From NCBI GenBank assembly GCA_021740915.1, contig JAIOYW010000021.1, positions 1 to 61,752 of the forward strand: DNA of 61,752 bases. Reading direction: 5' to 3'. The DNA comes from Ignavibacteriales bacterium. Its GTDB lineage: Bacteria; Bacteroidota; Ignavibacteria; Ignavibacteriales; Melioribacteraceae. Positions 35,770-45,453 of this stretch are shown here, in pieces. The translations under genes and the position numbers were made by a program. Numbering within the stretch: the stretch's first letter is position 1; each line of letters starts with the position of its first letter. The notes under the pieces were generated by a model. That model saw only the letters and a list, made by a program, of their open reading frames with translations, was not told where the DNA came from and searched no databases.

Positions 35770-37494
35770 TCAGGAATCAGCTTCAATTCTTTCTTTGTTA
35801 ACCATATATCTTTTGATTTTCTGAGTTGTTGTTTTTTCGAATTCGTCCTGACGGATAAACCACTTTTTGATTTGTTTGAAAGCAGCAAGCTGACCGTTCA
35901 CTTTCTCAATTTCAGTTTTTATTATATCATTGACCAGAGACTCTGATATGTGCACGCCCTTCGACTCGGTATATGTGATAAATGCTTCAGTATCCACAAC
36001 AATCTGAGCGGCTATTATCTCATCGTGTTTCTCATCCTTCTCACCATAAACAAGCGATTCAAGAATAAACTCGCTGCGGTTTAGTTGATCTTCGATCTCT
36101 TCGGGGAATACATTCTTCCCGGATTTTGAAATAATCACATTTTTCTTTCTGCCATTGATGTGCAGGAAACCATCTGCATCGATAAATCCCATATCTCCGG
36201 TTTTGAACCATCCGCCATCGAATGTTTCATCTGTCATCTTCTGGTTCTTATAATAACCCTTCATTATGTTCGGACCCTTAGCGTAGATTTCACCGCTGCC
36301 GGTTTCATCCGGGTTATTAATTTTAATCGTAACTGAAGGCAGCGGAATGCCGGCTGCATTATCCTTAAAATTATCGAGCCGGTTCAGGGCAAGTATTGGT
36401 GAAGTCTCTGTCAATCCGTAACCCTGGAGGAAATTAAACCCGAACTCACGAAGTCCTTTTGCAACTTCAGGATCGGGCGCCGCTCCGCCGGCTATAAATA
36501 TTCTGACGTGTCCCCCGAATTTTTCATGCATTTCAGCAAATATTTTTTTCTTAATATCTTTCAATCCGAGGCCGCTAAGAACATTTGTAGCTTTCACAAG
36601 TTTTGGCACGAGGAAGGCTTTCTTTTTATCGGCGCTAATGTTCTTCCTGATCTTTTTGAACATCTTGTCGAAGAGCAGAGGAACCCCAAGCAGCATTGTA
36701 GCTTTTACATTGCCTATATCTTCAGCCACAGTCTTGAGCGAACGGGCATAATGGATAGATGAGCCGCAATAGAGAGGGCAGAGAAGTCCGCAGGTACATT
36801 CATACGTGTGATGCATCGGTAGAACCGAAAGGAAACGATCTTCGGGATACATAAAAAGCATACTCACCATATCAACCAGATTTGATGCGAGATTTTTCTG
36901 TGTGAGCATTACGCCTTTTGCCCGCCCGAGCGATCCGGATGTAAAGATGATCTCAGCAATATCTTCCGGGTTGATCCTCGGTAGTTTATCAACAGGTATA
37001 GGCCGTGAATTTATAAGCAGGCTGTTCATGCTCATAAATCCGTTAAGCGGCGGTATTTCATCCATACAGATAAAATGTTTCATCTTTTTCAGAATCTGAT
37101 GATCCTCCGCCATCAATCCGGCAAAAGAATTGCTGAAAATTATTGCTTCTGCATCCGATTCATGAAGGATATTCAGGATTTCATTCGGTTTCAGATTCCT
37201 GTCGATTGGAACAGCCACAAAATTAAAACTCATGCAGGTAAGAAAGGACAAAGCCCATTGTACTCTGTTCTCCCCGACAATAGCGATGTGGGTGCGTTCA
37301 TTGATCCCAATATCCTGAAGTGCAGCGCCAAAACGCAGAATTTTGTCGAGGAGCTGTCCGTATGTGAGATTCTTTAACGGTGTGTCGTTCAGGTCGTTAA
37401 GTGCACTGCGTTTTTCGTAAGTTGAGGCGCTGTTCAGTATCATCTCCTGAACTGAGGAGATTTGTGGCACATCGAAAAGGTCAAGTTTTTTCAT
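35770..37494 (-). CDS. Long-chain acyl-CoA synthetase (AMP-binding family)
   Basis: A 574-residue cytosolic enzyme predicted to activate fatty acids as acyl-adenylates and then acyl-CoA (or to load an acyl carrier). Family motifs: phosphate-binding loop FTSGSLGRAKGVMLTQ (about 189-204; a variant of TSGTTGxPKG), QGYGLTETSP, and the hinge region GWFKTGDMGFIDADGFLHI followed by GRKKNVIISKSGKN. The length fits the long-chain class. The ATG is preceded by GGTGG. It follows pepD on the same strand, separated by 74 bp containing a hairpin. The chain-length preference cannot be read from sequence. Confidence 0.9.
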   Translation of the reverse strand: MKKLDLFDVPQISSVQEMILNSASTYEKRSALNDLNDTPLKNLTYGQLLDKILRFGAALQDIGINERTHIAIVGENRVQWALSFLTCMSFNFVAVPIDRNLKPNEILNILHESDAEAIIFSNSFAGLMAEDHQILKKMKHFICMDEIPPLNGFMSMNSLLINSRPIPVDKLPRINPEDIAEIIFTSGSLGRAKGVMLTQKNLASNLVDMVSMLFMYPEDRFLSVLPMHHTYECTCGLLCPLYCGSSIHYARSLKTVAEDIGNVKATMLLGVPLLFDKMFKKIRKNISADKKKAFLVPKLVKATNVLSGLGLKDIKKKIFAEMHEKFGGHVRIFIAGGAAPDPEVAKGLREFGFNFLQGYGLTETSPILALNRLDNFKDNAAGIPLPSVTIKINNPDETGSGEIYAKGPNIMKGYYKNQKMTDETFDGGWFKTGDMGFIDADGFLHINGRKKNVIISKSGKNVFPEEIEDQLNRSEFILESLVYGEKDEKHDEIIAAQIVVDTEAFITYTESKGVHISESLVNDIIKTEIEKVNGQLAAFKQIKKWFIRQDEFEKTTTQKIKRYMVNKERIEADS

Positions 37495-37536
37495 AATTCC
37501 ACCTGTTTAATAATACTTTATTGTCGGATTAAAGCC

Positions 37537-37564
37537 ATCCCGGAAGGAAAAAATCTTCCGGGAT
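37537..37564 (-). terminator. Hairpin between pepD and the acyl-CoA synthetase gene
   Basis: ATCCCGGAAG and CTTCCGGGAT form a perfect 10-bp stem just after the pepD stop codon. No long T tract follows on the minus strand, so it may be a weak terminator or an mRNA-stabilising stem. Confidence 0.55.
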
Positions 37565-37568
37565 ACTG

Positions 37569-39035
37569 TTATTTAACTGCGTAACTCTTAATTATTTCTT
37601 TGACGAGCGCATAGAAGCCAGGCACATCGTCAATTTTAAGTTTTTCATCAGGTGAATGGGCGCCCATAATTGTCGGTCCGAAAGAAATCATTTCCATTCC
37701 CGGATATTTTGAGCCGAGAATTCCACATTCAAGTCCCGCATGAATAGCTTTGATCTCAGGGTCTTTACCATGCAGCTTATTAAAGGAAGCAAGGGAATTC
37801 TTCAGCAGCAGAGAATCCATATCCGGCTTCCATCCCGGATATCCATCACCGCCAAAAACTCTGGAAGCCCCGGCAAGTCTGAAAACTGAACGAACGCTTT
37901 CTGTGGCGCTTTTAATTGCTGAATCTACCGAACTTCTCTGGCTCGTTCCGATCCTCATAATCGAGTCTTCGATTGTGACGGTGGCAAGGTTGGTTGAAGT
38001 TTCAACGAGTCCCGGAATATCAGCGCTCATCGAAAGGACACCATGCGGCAATGCAAGCAGGACATCAATAATTTTCACAGCAAACTTTCCGGTATAAACC
38101 TTATTGCCGGCATTTGTTTTTTTATTGAGTGTGAGCGTAAGGCCCGGATCACGTTTACCGAGTTCAGCAGTGATTGAGGCATTAAGTTTTGAAAGTGCAG
38201 ATTCAACAGCTTGAATTTTTTCAGCAGCCACAGCTATAACCGCTTCAGCTTCGCGCGGGATAGCATTTCTTTTTGAACCGCCTGTGATCTCCGAAATCTG
38301 AATTTCGTGCGGAAGCAGTTCGCGCAGAGTGCGTGCAAGAATTTTTATCGCATTGCCGCGCTCTGTCTGGATATCGAGCCCCGAATGACCGCCTTTTAAT
38401 CCGGAAACAAGAAGTTCGTAAAAATCATATCCTTGCTTTGCTGCTTCAAATTCCGGAATAAAGTCGGCAAGAGTATCCTGCCCGCCTGAGCAACCGACAT
38501 AAAAAGCGCCATCTTCTTCAGAATCAAGATTAAGTAATGTTCTGCCCTGCACAAAAGAACCTTCGAGATTATTTGCTCCGGTAAGTCCGGTTTCCTCATC
38601 AACTGTCAGAAGGATTTCGAGCGGGCCATGCTCAAAAGATTTATCCTCGGCAAGCGCGAGTCCTGCGGCAACACCGATACCGTTATCGGCTCCGAGAGTG
38701 GTACCCTCGGCAGTAATCCATCCATCCTCAATTTTAAGTTTTATCGGATCATTATCGAAATCGTGCATGGTGCCTTTATTTTTTTCACAGACCATATCCA
38801 CATGCCCCTGTACCACCACTATCGGCGAATTTTCAAAACCCGGGCTTGCTGGCACATCAATAACGATATTGCCTGTTTTATCCTGTCTGTAAATGAATGA
38901 ATGCCTGTCACAATATTCTTTTAAAAATGCAAGCACCTTTTCTTCCTTTTTGGAAGGACGCGGCACCTGAGTGATATCATAAAATCTCTGCCAGACGAGT
39001 TCCGGCTTTAATCCATCGATAATTTTTGCTGACAT
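37569..39035 (-). CDS. pepD: Aminoacyl-histidine dipeptidase (PepD, M20/M28-type zinc peptidase)
   Basis: A 488-residue cytosolic metallopeptidase that hydrolyses Xaa-His and other dipeptides. Metal-site motifs are clear: GHVDM (His78, Asp80), TLGADNG (bridging Asp), TVDEETGLTG (catalytic and metal Glu pair) and the late ECGILGSKYPGMEMISFGP. Length is typical of PepD. It starts 16 bp after the stop of the YchF-family gene, so the two are probably co-transcribed. The ATG follows AGGGAAA. Confidence 0.93.
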   Translation of the reverse strand: MSAKIIDGLKPELVWQRFYDITQVPRPSKKEEKVLAFLKEYCDRHSFIYRQDKTGNIVIDVPASPGFENSPIVVVQGHVDMVCEKNKGTMHDFDNDPIKLKIEDGWITAEGTTLGADNGIGVAAGLALAEDKSFEHGPLEILLTVDEETGLTGANNLEGSFVQGRTLLNLDSEEDGAFYVGCSGGQDTLADFIPEFEAAKQGYDFYELLVSGLKGGHSGLDIQTERGNAIKILARTLRELLPHEIQISEITGGSKRNAIPREAEAVIAVAAEKIQAVESALSKLNASITAELGKRDPGLTLTLNKKTNAGNKVYTGKFAVKIIDVLLALPHGVLSMSADIPGLVETSTNLATVTIEDSIMRIGTSQRSSVDSAIKSATESVRSVFRLAGASRVFGGDGYPGWKPDMDSLLLKNSLASFNKLHGKDPEIKAIHAGLECGILGSKYPGMEMISFGPTIMGAHSPDEKLKIDDVPGFYALVKEIIKSYAVK

Positions 39036-39051
39036 TAGTATTTCCCTTTTC

Positions 39052-40131
39052 TTAATTATGTCTGATGTTCAAAATATCCCCGTCAGAAACCCTGTATTCT
39101 TTGCCTTCGAGTCTCCAGACTCCGGCTTCTTTGCATTTCGGGAAACTGCCGTGGTTTATAAAATCGTTATAATGTACTACTTCAGCCCTGATAAACCGGT
39201 CGTAAAAATCGCTGTGAATAGCCCCTGCCGCTTCCTGTGCAGTAGCGTTTTTCTTCACAGTCCATGCGCGGCATTCATCTTCTCCGACTGTAAAAAAGGA
39301 CTGGAGTCCGAGTATCTGATAAGAAAGCCTGAGAATTTTACTCAGAGCAGATTCGTTAACGCCGTATTCTTCCATAAATATGTTACGCTCTTCTTCAGCA
39401 AGCCCGGCAAGTTCCAATTCGATCTTTGCAAAAAAAGGCACGATTTCAGGGGACGAGACTCCGAGTTTGGCTCTGATCTTTTCGATCTCAGCATCTGCTC
39501 CGCCAACGCTCTGATCATCGAAATTAACCGCAATGGCAATCGGCTTAAGAGTAAGGAGCTGATAACCTGCAAGCAGTTTCCTCTCATTTTCATCTAATTC
39601 AAGATTCCGGAGCGGTTGTTCCTGCTCAAGATGCGCCAGACATTTTTCAGCCAGCGGCAATTCTCTTTTAATTGCATCAGTCTGCAATTTCTTAAAATCC
39701 TTGCGGAGTTTTTCAAGACGGGATTCGAAAAAAGCCATATCGCTGAGTAAGAATTCAGTCTCAAGAAACTGAATGTCCCTTATCGCATCAATATTGCCCA
39801 TAGGATGGGGAACAGAGTCTTCATTAAAATGACGGACAACAAAAAACAGCGCTTCATTATTCCTTACGCTCGAAAGGAATGTATTCGTTATTTTAACTTT
39901 TCCGTCATCGCCCATACGCAAGCCCGGAAAATCAAATATCTCTATTGTTGCATTTACTTGTTTTTTCGGATTAAAAATTGATGTGAGTTTATCGAGTCTT
40001 TCATCAGGCACTTTCATCGTTTCTATAACCGCTTCTTCGGAGCCGCTTATATTTGTTGAAAGATTGCCCGAAAGTGTCTGAAATAAAGTTGTTTTCCCGC
40101 TGTATTGCAGCCCTACTAATCCTATTCGCAT
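39052..40131 (-). CDS. ychF: YchF-family P-loop NTPase, divergent
   Basis: A 359-residue Obg-like ATPase that associates with ribosomes in known family members. The C-terminal TGS-type domain is well kept (FFTVGEDECRAWTVKKNATA, AAGAIHSDFYDRFIRAEVV, YRVSDGDILNI). The P-loop is GLQYSGKTT (residues 7-15) instead of the usual GxPNVGKST, and the base-specificity element reads NFDD rather than NxxE. It may therefore be a paralogue with altered nucleotide use. It starts the ychF-pepD pair. Family membership is clear; equivalence to canonical YchF is less so. Confidence 0.82.
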   Translation of the reverse strand: MRIGLVGLQYSGKTTLFQTLSGNLSTNISGSEEAVIETMKVPDERLDKLTSIFNPKKQVNATIEIFDFPGLRMGDDGKVKITNTFLSSVRNNEALFFVVRHFNEDSVPHPMGNIDAIRDIQFLETEFLLSDMAFFESRLEKLRKDFKKLQTDAIKRELPLAEKCLAHLEQEQPLRNLELDENERKLLAGYQLLTLKPIAIAVNFDDQSVGGADAEIEKIRAKLGVSSPEIVPFFAKIELELAGLAEEERNIFMEEYGVNESALSKILRLSYQILGLQSFFTVGEDECRAWTVKKNATAQEAAGAIHSDFYDRFIRAEVVHYNDFINHGSFPKCKEAGVWRLEGKEYRVSDGDILNIRHN

Positions 40132-40400
40132 ACTTATCCGTTAATTATAAAATCTTAAAATTTAAATATAAGACTATGAGAGAAAACTGGAAAATAAAGA
40201 AGGTCTTATAACTAAAGCAAAACTTGACCGAATTTTTAAGATTAGTATATCTGGCAGTGAGTTTTCGAATATTTGCTTTAATCAGAAGAAAATATCAGTG
40301 CCACCGTAAAGATTCCCGGGCAGCAGGTGTGAGTGCACAATTATGATGACCGGGAAAGATATCGAGAACTTTTTGGTATTCAGGTTAAACGGAAAACCAA

Positions 40401-40892
40401 TCAACGGCGGGGTGAATCAATAGAACGGATAATTCCGGGAAGTTTGAACATAATTTCCTTTCCTGCAAGAAAGGCTTCGGTCAATATAAGATTTGTGTAG
40501 TTACCAAATTTTTGTTTGAATAACTGGAGTTGGTTTTCAACGAGACTGTTATTTTTAGTCGGGATAAAAGCAACTACTATACTATCGGTGGCAAGTAGTT
40601 TGCCCTTATTAATCAGAGAGGGATTACGTAATTCAATATCGAATGAAATACTCCGCTGAATCGGATCGGAAGTATCTTCCTCATAATTTACCAGCCAGAG
40701 CGAATAATTCTCTGCCCATTCAGAAATGCTTGCCCAACCGGAGTTTACGATCAGTACCTCCAACGCCGCTTTGATATGGGCGAGAGAAGCTTTTTCCTTC
40801 ATTTCCGTTTTTACATCGAAAAAGACTTTGCCCTGAGGGAAAATCAATCCCGATAATAATAGTATTGCCAGAAAAAATGATTTAAGTTTCAT
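40401..40892 (-). CDS. Small exported protein of unknown function
   Basis: A 163-residue protein with a signal peptide ending GLIFPQG and no recognised domain. The mature part has alternating hydrophobic stretches and an ISFDIELRNPS segment, which suggests a beta-rich fold. The ATG follows GGCTGGAA. It stands alone: ychF starts about 270 bp further on the same strand, and a long repeat block lies upstream. Confidence 0.65.
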   Translation of the reverse strand: MKLKSFFLAILLLSGLIFPQGKVFFDVKTEMKEKASLAHIKAALEVLIVNSGWASISEWAENYSLWLVNYEEDTSDPIQRSISFDIELRNPSLINKGKLLATDSIVVAFIPTKNNSLVENQLQLFKQKFGNYTNLILTEAFLAGKEIMFKLPGIIRSIDSPRR

Positions 40893-41521
40893 TTCCAGCC
40901 CTGCTTCCTTAACAATAATAAAAACAGATTATCCGTGATAATTTATACCATAATATTATTAATTTCTTTAATAAATACAAAATAGTCTGTTGAAAAGTGA
41001 TCCGGATCAATATTGTTTGAGTTTACAGAATATCAATTTCGGCGACTATTTTAATGACCATTAAATATCATCATATTACAATAAGTGTAAGGGATAATTC
41101 ATCCCACAAGGCATATTTAATAACAACTATACCGGCATTATGCAAGTTGAAGGATTCATTTGAATTCTAAATAATTTTCCCGCTGTAAATAATAAGACAT
41201 AGAATCTTATATAGTTCCAAATTAGAATTTTTATGAATTTGCAAAAATAAGTCAAATGATAATCCGCCGATGGCAGTTTACTTAACTGAACGAAAGAAAT
41301 GGAAGTACTGGTGATTATTACAATACAATTCACTCTCAATGGCTCAGACATGTTTAGCGGACGGACATAAGATACACACCACATCATCCGGAAATATAGC
41401 CAGGAAAAATGATTCTCACACATATTTGTGAGCAATTAACAATTATGCAGCAGGCAGGCCCTTCGGGGTCATAATACAGGTTAATAATTATACGATTTTG
41501 CAATTTATTCTGCAAATGTGT

Positions 41522-41695
41522 GACGCTATGGGGTCATGAATCTTTCATCTGGCGGTTTTTTGCTATAAATGTGTGACCCCTGTGGGGTCAATAATCTTTT
41601 GTCGGGTGTTTTTTGCTACAAACGTTTGACTCCTTCGGAGTCATTGATCTTTCATTGGCGGTTTTGGCTTCAATAATATCACCCCTTTCGGGGTT
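41522..41695 (+). repeat. Phased array of four hairpins (53-bp period)
   Basis: Hairpins start at 41522 (GAC..GTC, imperfect), 41575 (GACCCC/GGGGTC), 41628 (GACTCC/GGAGTC) and about 41681 (ACCCC/GGGGT). Each is preceded by a TATAAA(C/T)GTTTG-like flank and separated by similar T-rich linkers. The third has compensated changes in both arms. Confidence 0.8.
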
Positions 41696-41920
41696 CATGG
41701 TTTGCCAGGGGGGTTCATTTCTATAATAATTTCATCGCCTGCCTGCCGCAGGCAGGGCAGGCAGGGCATTCGGGATTAAAAAGAATCATGGTAATCATTT
41801 AATCATTAATAATTAACAATTATGTGTCAGGCAGGCCCTTCGAGAAACACTGTAGAGACATGCCATGGCATGTCTCTACTAACCCGTTCGCCCCGCTCAG
41901 CCCCGCAGACGGGCCAGGAA

Positions 41921-42078
41921 GGGGAAAATGCAGAGTGAATCTACTTTCTCCTCACAGGGGTGAGTTTTCCCGCATAAAAAAAACCCTCTATCACTTCGAT
42001 ACGTTCCGTACCCGTCACCATTACATGTTTAATCATTAATAATTAACAACTATGCGGCAGGTATTTCGGGGTCGTAAA
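41921..42078 (+). repeat. Direct repeat, copy 1 (158 bp)
   Basis: It runs from GGGGAAAATGCA to TTCGGGGTCGTAAA and contains CTCCTCACAGGGGTGAG and ATCACTTCGATACGTTC. Copy 2 is at 42174-42344. Confidence 0.8.
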
Positions 42079-42173
42079 GAATCCTGTTAATCATTTAATA
42101 TTATAAATCCTGTTCAGACATCTTTTCGACTTGTGCATCTCAACTCACCCCAAACCCCTCTCTTTTCAAGAGA

Positions 42174-42344
42174 GGGGAAAATGCAAAGTGAATCTACTTA
42201 CTCCTCACAGGGGTGAGTTTTCCCGCATAAATATACCCTCTATCACTTCGATACGTTCTGTTCCCGTCACCATTACATGTTTAACCATTAATAATTAATA
42301 ATTAACAATTAACAATTATGCGGCAGGTATTTCGGGGTCGTAAA
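42174..42344 (+). repeat. Direct repeat, copy 2 (171 bp)
   Basis: It is the same as 41921-42078 apart from scattered substitutions and an extra AATTAATAATTAACA-type expansion. It ends 3 bp before the stop codon of the RND pump gene. Confidence 0.8.
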
Positions 42345-42347
42345 ATC

Positions 42348-45300
42348 TCAGCCGGTAATCGCCTTTTCTGCTTCCCCTTCTGCAACAATGTTCGATACAT
42401 CCTTAGTGCTTTCAGAGAAAAATGAATAGATCGCCGGGACGACAAACAAGGTAAGAAATGTAGAGAAAATCAGTCCGCCGATAACAGCAATACCCATAGA
42501 CATACGGCTTTCGGAGCCTGCTCCGAGTGCAAGAGCGATCGGGAGCGTTCCGAGAATCGTTGAAAGGCTTGTCATAAGTATCGGGCGGAGTCTCAGCCTT
42601 GCTGCTTCTTTCACTGCCATGACAACTGATAAGCCCTGCGCTTTTTTCTGGTTCGCAAATTCAACGATTAAAATTCCGTTTTTTGTTACGAGCCCGATAA
42701 GCATAATCTGTCCTATCTCACTGAAAATATTCATTGTCTGTCCGGTGATCCATAAAGAAAAAACTGCACCTGCAAGTGCGAGCGGAACGGTGAACATAAT
42801 TATGAAAGGATCGCGGAAACTTTCGAACTGGGCAGCCAGAACAAGATAGATAAGAACCAGAGCGAGCAGAAAAATGAATAAAAGGGATGATGAGCTTTCC
42901 ACGAAATCTTTTGATGCACCTTCGAGCGCTGTTGAAAAAGATTCATCCAGGACTTTGTCAGCGATATCATCCATTGCGGCAATGCCATCGCCAATTGTTT
43001 TCCCGGGCGCAAGACTGGCGCTGAAAGTTGCGCTGACATATCGGTTAAAACGATACAATTGAGGCGGGCTGCTCTTTTCGGTGAGAGTAACAACGTTATC
43101 GAGCTGGATAAGTTCGCCCCGGAGATTCCGCACATAAAGCGAAGCAAGATTGAGAGGCTTGTTTCTATTCTCACGCAAAACCTGCCCGATAACCTGATAC
43201 TGCTTTCCATCCATAACAAAAAAGCCGAATCTCTGACCTGAATATGCAAGCTGGAGGGTCTGTGCAATATCAATAGCGGATACACCGAGTTCACGGGCTT
43301 TTGTGCGGTTTATCCTGACTTCAATTTCAGGCTTATTAAATTTTAGATTAACATCCACATTCGCAAAGGTCGGATTATCCTGGGCGGCAGTAAGAAAAGC
43401 AGGAATAACCTTTCTCAGCCGATCGATATCAGGCGCCTGAATCACATAAGATACCGGCAAACCGCCCCTTCGTGTTGATATTGACTGGCTCTGTACAACA
43501 AAGGTTTGGGCGTCATTAAGCTGCCGGGCAATCATAGTCAATTGTTCTGCGATTTCCTGCTGCGAACGTTTCCGTGTACTGGCATCGCTCAGCGTCAGTC
43601 TTACAAAGCCGCTGTTTACAGAGCCTCTTCCGGCTGTCACGGAGATTAATGCTTCAATTTCCGGGATCGAATCTTTCAGAACGACAGACATGTCATTGAG
43701 GTACTTATCCATTACGTCGAAAGTTGTTCCTTCTGCCATCGTTGAGCGCACCTGGATTTCACCGCGATCTTCCACTGGAGCAAGTTCAGATGGCAGGCTT
43801 CGCCCGATAAACCAGATCATTATCAAAGTGATTCCCATTATTATGAGAGCAAGCCATCGACGGGACATAAAGGAATCGAGCGAAGTCCTGTAAGCGCTCT
43901 CAAGCCATTTAAAAAACGGCTCAGTCCAGTAATAGAAGCGGCTGTGCTTCTCACGTGTCCTGAGCAATCTTGTGCTAAGCATCGGGGTAAGGGTAAGAGC
44001 AACAAAAGATGATATAATTACCGATCCAGCGATAACCACACCGAATTCGACAAATAGTCTGCCGGTAATTCCTTTCAGAAACATTATCGGAAGAAAAACC
44101 GCAGCAAGGGTAATTGTAGTTGAAACCACAGCAAAAAATATCTCTGAAGTTCCTTTTACTCCTGCTTCAATAGGATTCATCCCGTTTTCAATTTTTTTAT
44201 AAATATTCTCAAGAACCACAATAGCATCATCAACAACAATTCCAATTGCAAGCACAAGTCCAAGCAGAGTAAGTACATTTACTGAAAACCCGGCCAGATA
44301 CATGATAAAGAATGAACCGACAAGCGAAACCGGAATTGCAAGTATCGGAATAAGGGTTGTACGCCAATCCCTAAGGAAAAGGAAAATTATAAGAATAACC
44401 AGTCCGAAGGCGATAAAAATCGTTTCCTGCACTTCAGCTATTGAGCGGCGTATATATTTAGTTATGTCGAAACCAATACCAAGACCGATATCCCCGGGGA
44501 GGTCTTTTTTAATCTGTTCAATCCTGCGGTAAAATTCATCAGCAATATTAACATGATTGGCGCCGGGCTGAGGCTCAAGCACAACTCCTACCATCGGAAT
44601 ACCATCGCGCCTTAGAAGGGATTTATCGTTTTCCGGATAAAGTTCGGCATACCCAACGTCCCTGAAACGAACAATAGCTCCTTTTGCTTCCTTGATGATC
44701 AGTCCGTTGAATTCATCCACGGTAGTCATTCTGCCGATAGTACGCACAGTAAGCTCAGTATTCCTTCCCTCAATTGAGCCTGAAGGAAGTTCTATATTCT
44801 CCTTGTTGAGCGCGGTTCTGATATCCATCGGGGTAATGCCATAAGCGGCAAGTTTTGCGGGATCCATCCAAAGACGCATTGAATAACGCCTTTCACCCCA
44901 TATCCTAACCTGGCTTACTCCCGGAATTGTCTGAAGCCTCTCCTTAAATATGTTTTGTGCAATGCTCGAAAGTTCGAGGAGACTTCTTTTATTGCTCTGA
45001 ACATTCAGAAATACAATCGGGATAGCATCTGCATCGGCTTTTGTTACAGTGGGAGGATCGCAGTCGGGAGGCAGATTTCTCTGCGCACGGCTTACGCGGT
45101 CGCGTACATCGTTAGCAGCCGCCTCGAGATCAATAGAAACATCGAACTCGGCAGTTATTGAACTTCTGCCGTCGCGGCTCTGCGAAGTCAGCGACCTGAT
45201 GCCCGCAATCCCATTTATCTGCTCTTCAAGCGGCTCTGTTATCTGTGCTTCCACAACATCAGCGCTGGCGCCTGTATATGTAGTTGAAACATCTATTATC

Positions 45301-45428
45301 GGAGGATCAATGCTCGGATATTCCCGAACGCCAAGATACGTGTAGCCGATTATACCAAATAGAACTATTGCCACGGACATAACTATTGACAATACGGGTC
45401 TTCTTATGCTTACGGATGATAAACTCAT
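42348..45428 (-). CDS. RND-family efflux pump, inner-membrane subunit (AcrB/MexB class)
   Basis: A 1,026-residue proton-driven exporter of the hydrophobic/amphiphilic efflux (HAE1) group. It has the usual layout: a first membrane helix (PVLSIVMSVAIVLFGIIGYT), large periplasmic loops, and two sets of membrane helices. The proton-relay Asp pair is present in AIGIVVDDAIVVLENIY, and the GGLIFSTFLTLFVVPAIYS end is typical. It starts 25 bp after the adaptor gene, so the two form an operon. No TolC-type outer-membrane gene is adjacent. The substrate is unknown. Confidence 0.94.
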   Translation of the reverse strand: MSLSSVSIRRPVLSIVMSVAIVLFGIIGYTYLGVREYPSIDPPIIDVSTTYTGASADVVEAQITEPLEEQINGIAGIRSLTSQSRDGRSSITAEFDVSIDLEAAANDVRDRVSRAQRNLPPDCDPPTVTKADADAIPIVFLNVQSNKRSLLELSSIAQNIFKERLQTIPGVSQVRIWGERRYSMRLWMDPAKLAAYGITPMDIRTALNKENIELPSGSIEGRNTELTVRTIGRMTTVDEFNGLIIKEAKGAIVRFRDVGYAELYPENDKSLLRRDGIPMVGVVLEPQPGANHVNIADEFYRRIEQIKKDLPGDIGLGIGFDITKYIRRSIAEVQETIFIAFGLVILIIFLFLRDWRTTLIPILAIPVSLVGSFFIMYLAGFSVNVLTLLGLVLAIGIVVDDAIVVLENIYKKIENGMNPIEAGVKGTSEIFFAVVSTTITLAAVFLPIMFLKGITGRLFVEFGVVIAGSVIISSFVALTLTPMLSTRLLRTREKHSRFYYWTEPFFKWLESAYRTSLDSFMSRRWLALIIMGITLIMIWFIGRSLPSELAPVEDRGEIQVRSTMAEGTTFDVMDKYLNDMSVVLKDSIPEIEALISVTAGRGSVNSGFVRLTLSDASTRKRSQQEIAEQLTMIARQLNDAQTFVVQSQSISTRRGGLPVSYVIQAPDIDRLRKVIPAFLTAAQDNPTFANVDVNLKFNKPEIEVRINRTKARELGVSAIDIAQTLQLAYSGQRFGFFVMDGKQYQVIGQVLRENRNKPLNLASLYVRNLRGELIQLDNVVTLTEKSSPPQLYRFNRYVSATFSASLAPGKTIGDGIAAMDDIADKVLDESFSTALEGASKDFVESSSSLLFIFLLALVLIYLVLAAQFESFRDPFIIMFTVPLALAGAVFSLWITGQTMNIFSEIGQIMLIGLVTKNGILIVEFANQKKAQGLSVVMAVKEAARLRLRPILMTSLSTILGTLPIALALGAGSESRMSMGIAVIGGLIFSTFLTLFVVPAIYSFFSESTKDVSNIVAEGEAEKAITG

Positions 45429-45453
45429 AGTTTTAGCTTAAAATTATTTCGGA

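Larger units (their letters stand above)
40893..42347. other. Gene-free repeat block, about 1.45 kb
   Basis: No credible gene is seen. From 41435 onward it holds four copies of an ATTAACAATTATG motif (41435, 41812, 42042, 42308), the 53-bp-phased hairpin array (41522-41695), a CAGG/CCTG-rich tract (41731-41770) and a 158-171 bp direct repeat (41921-42078 and 42174-42344). The left part (40893-41430) is AT-rich and featureless. Confidence 0.7.

Noticed and set aside
41127-41435. 102-codon minus-strand open frame
   Set aside because: No ribosome-binding site, unusual composition and a position in a repeat-rich block; not a convincing gene.
41522-41695. CRISPR-like array with 53-bp period
   Set aside because: The spacers are similar to each other, only four units exist, stems differ between units, and no cas gene is present.
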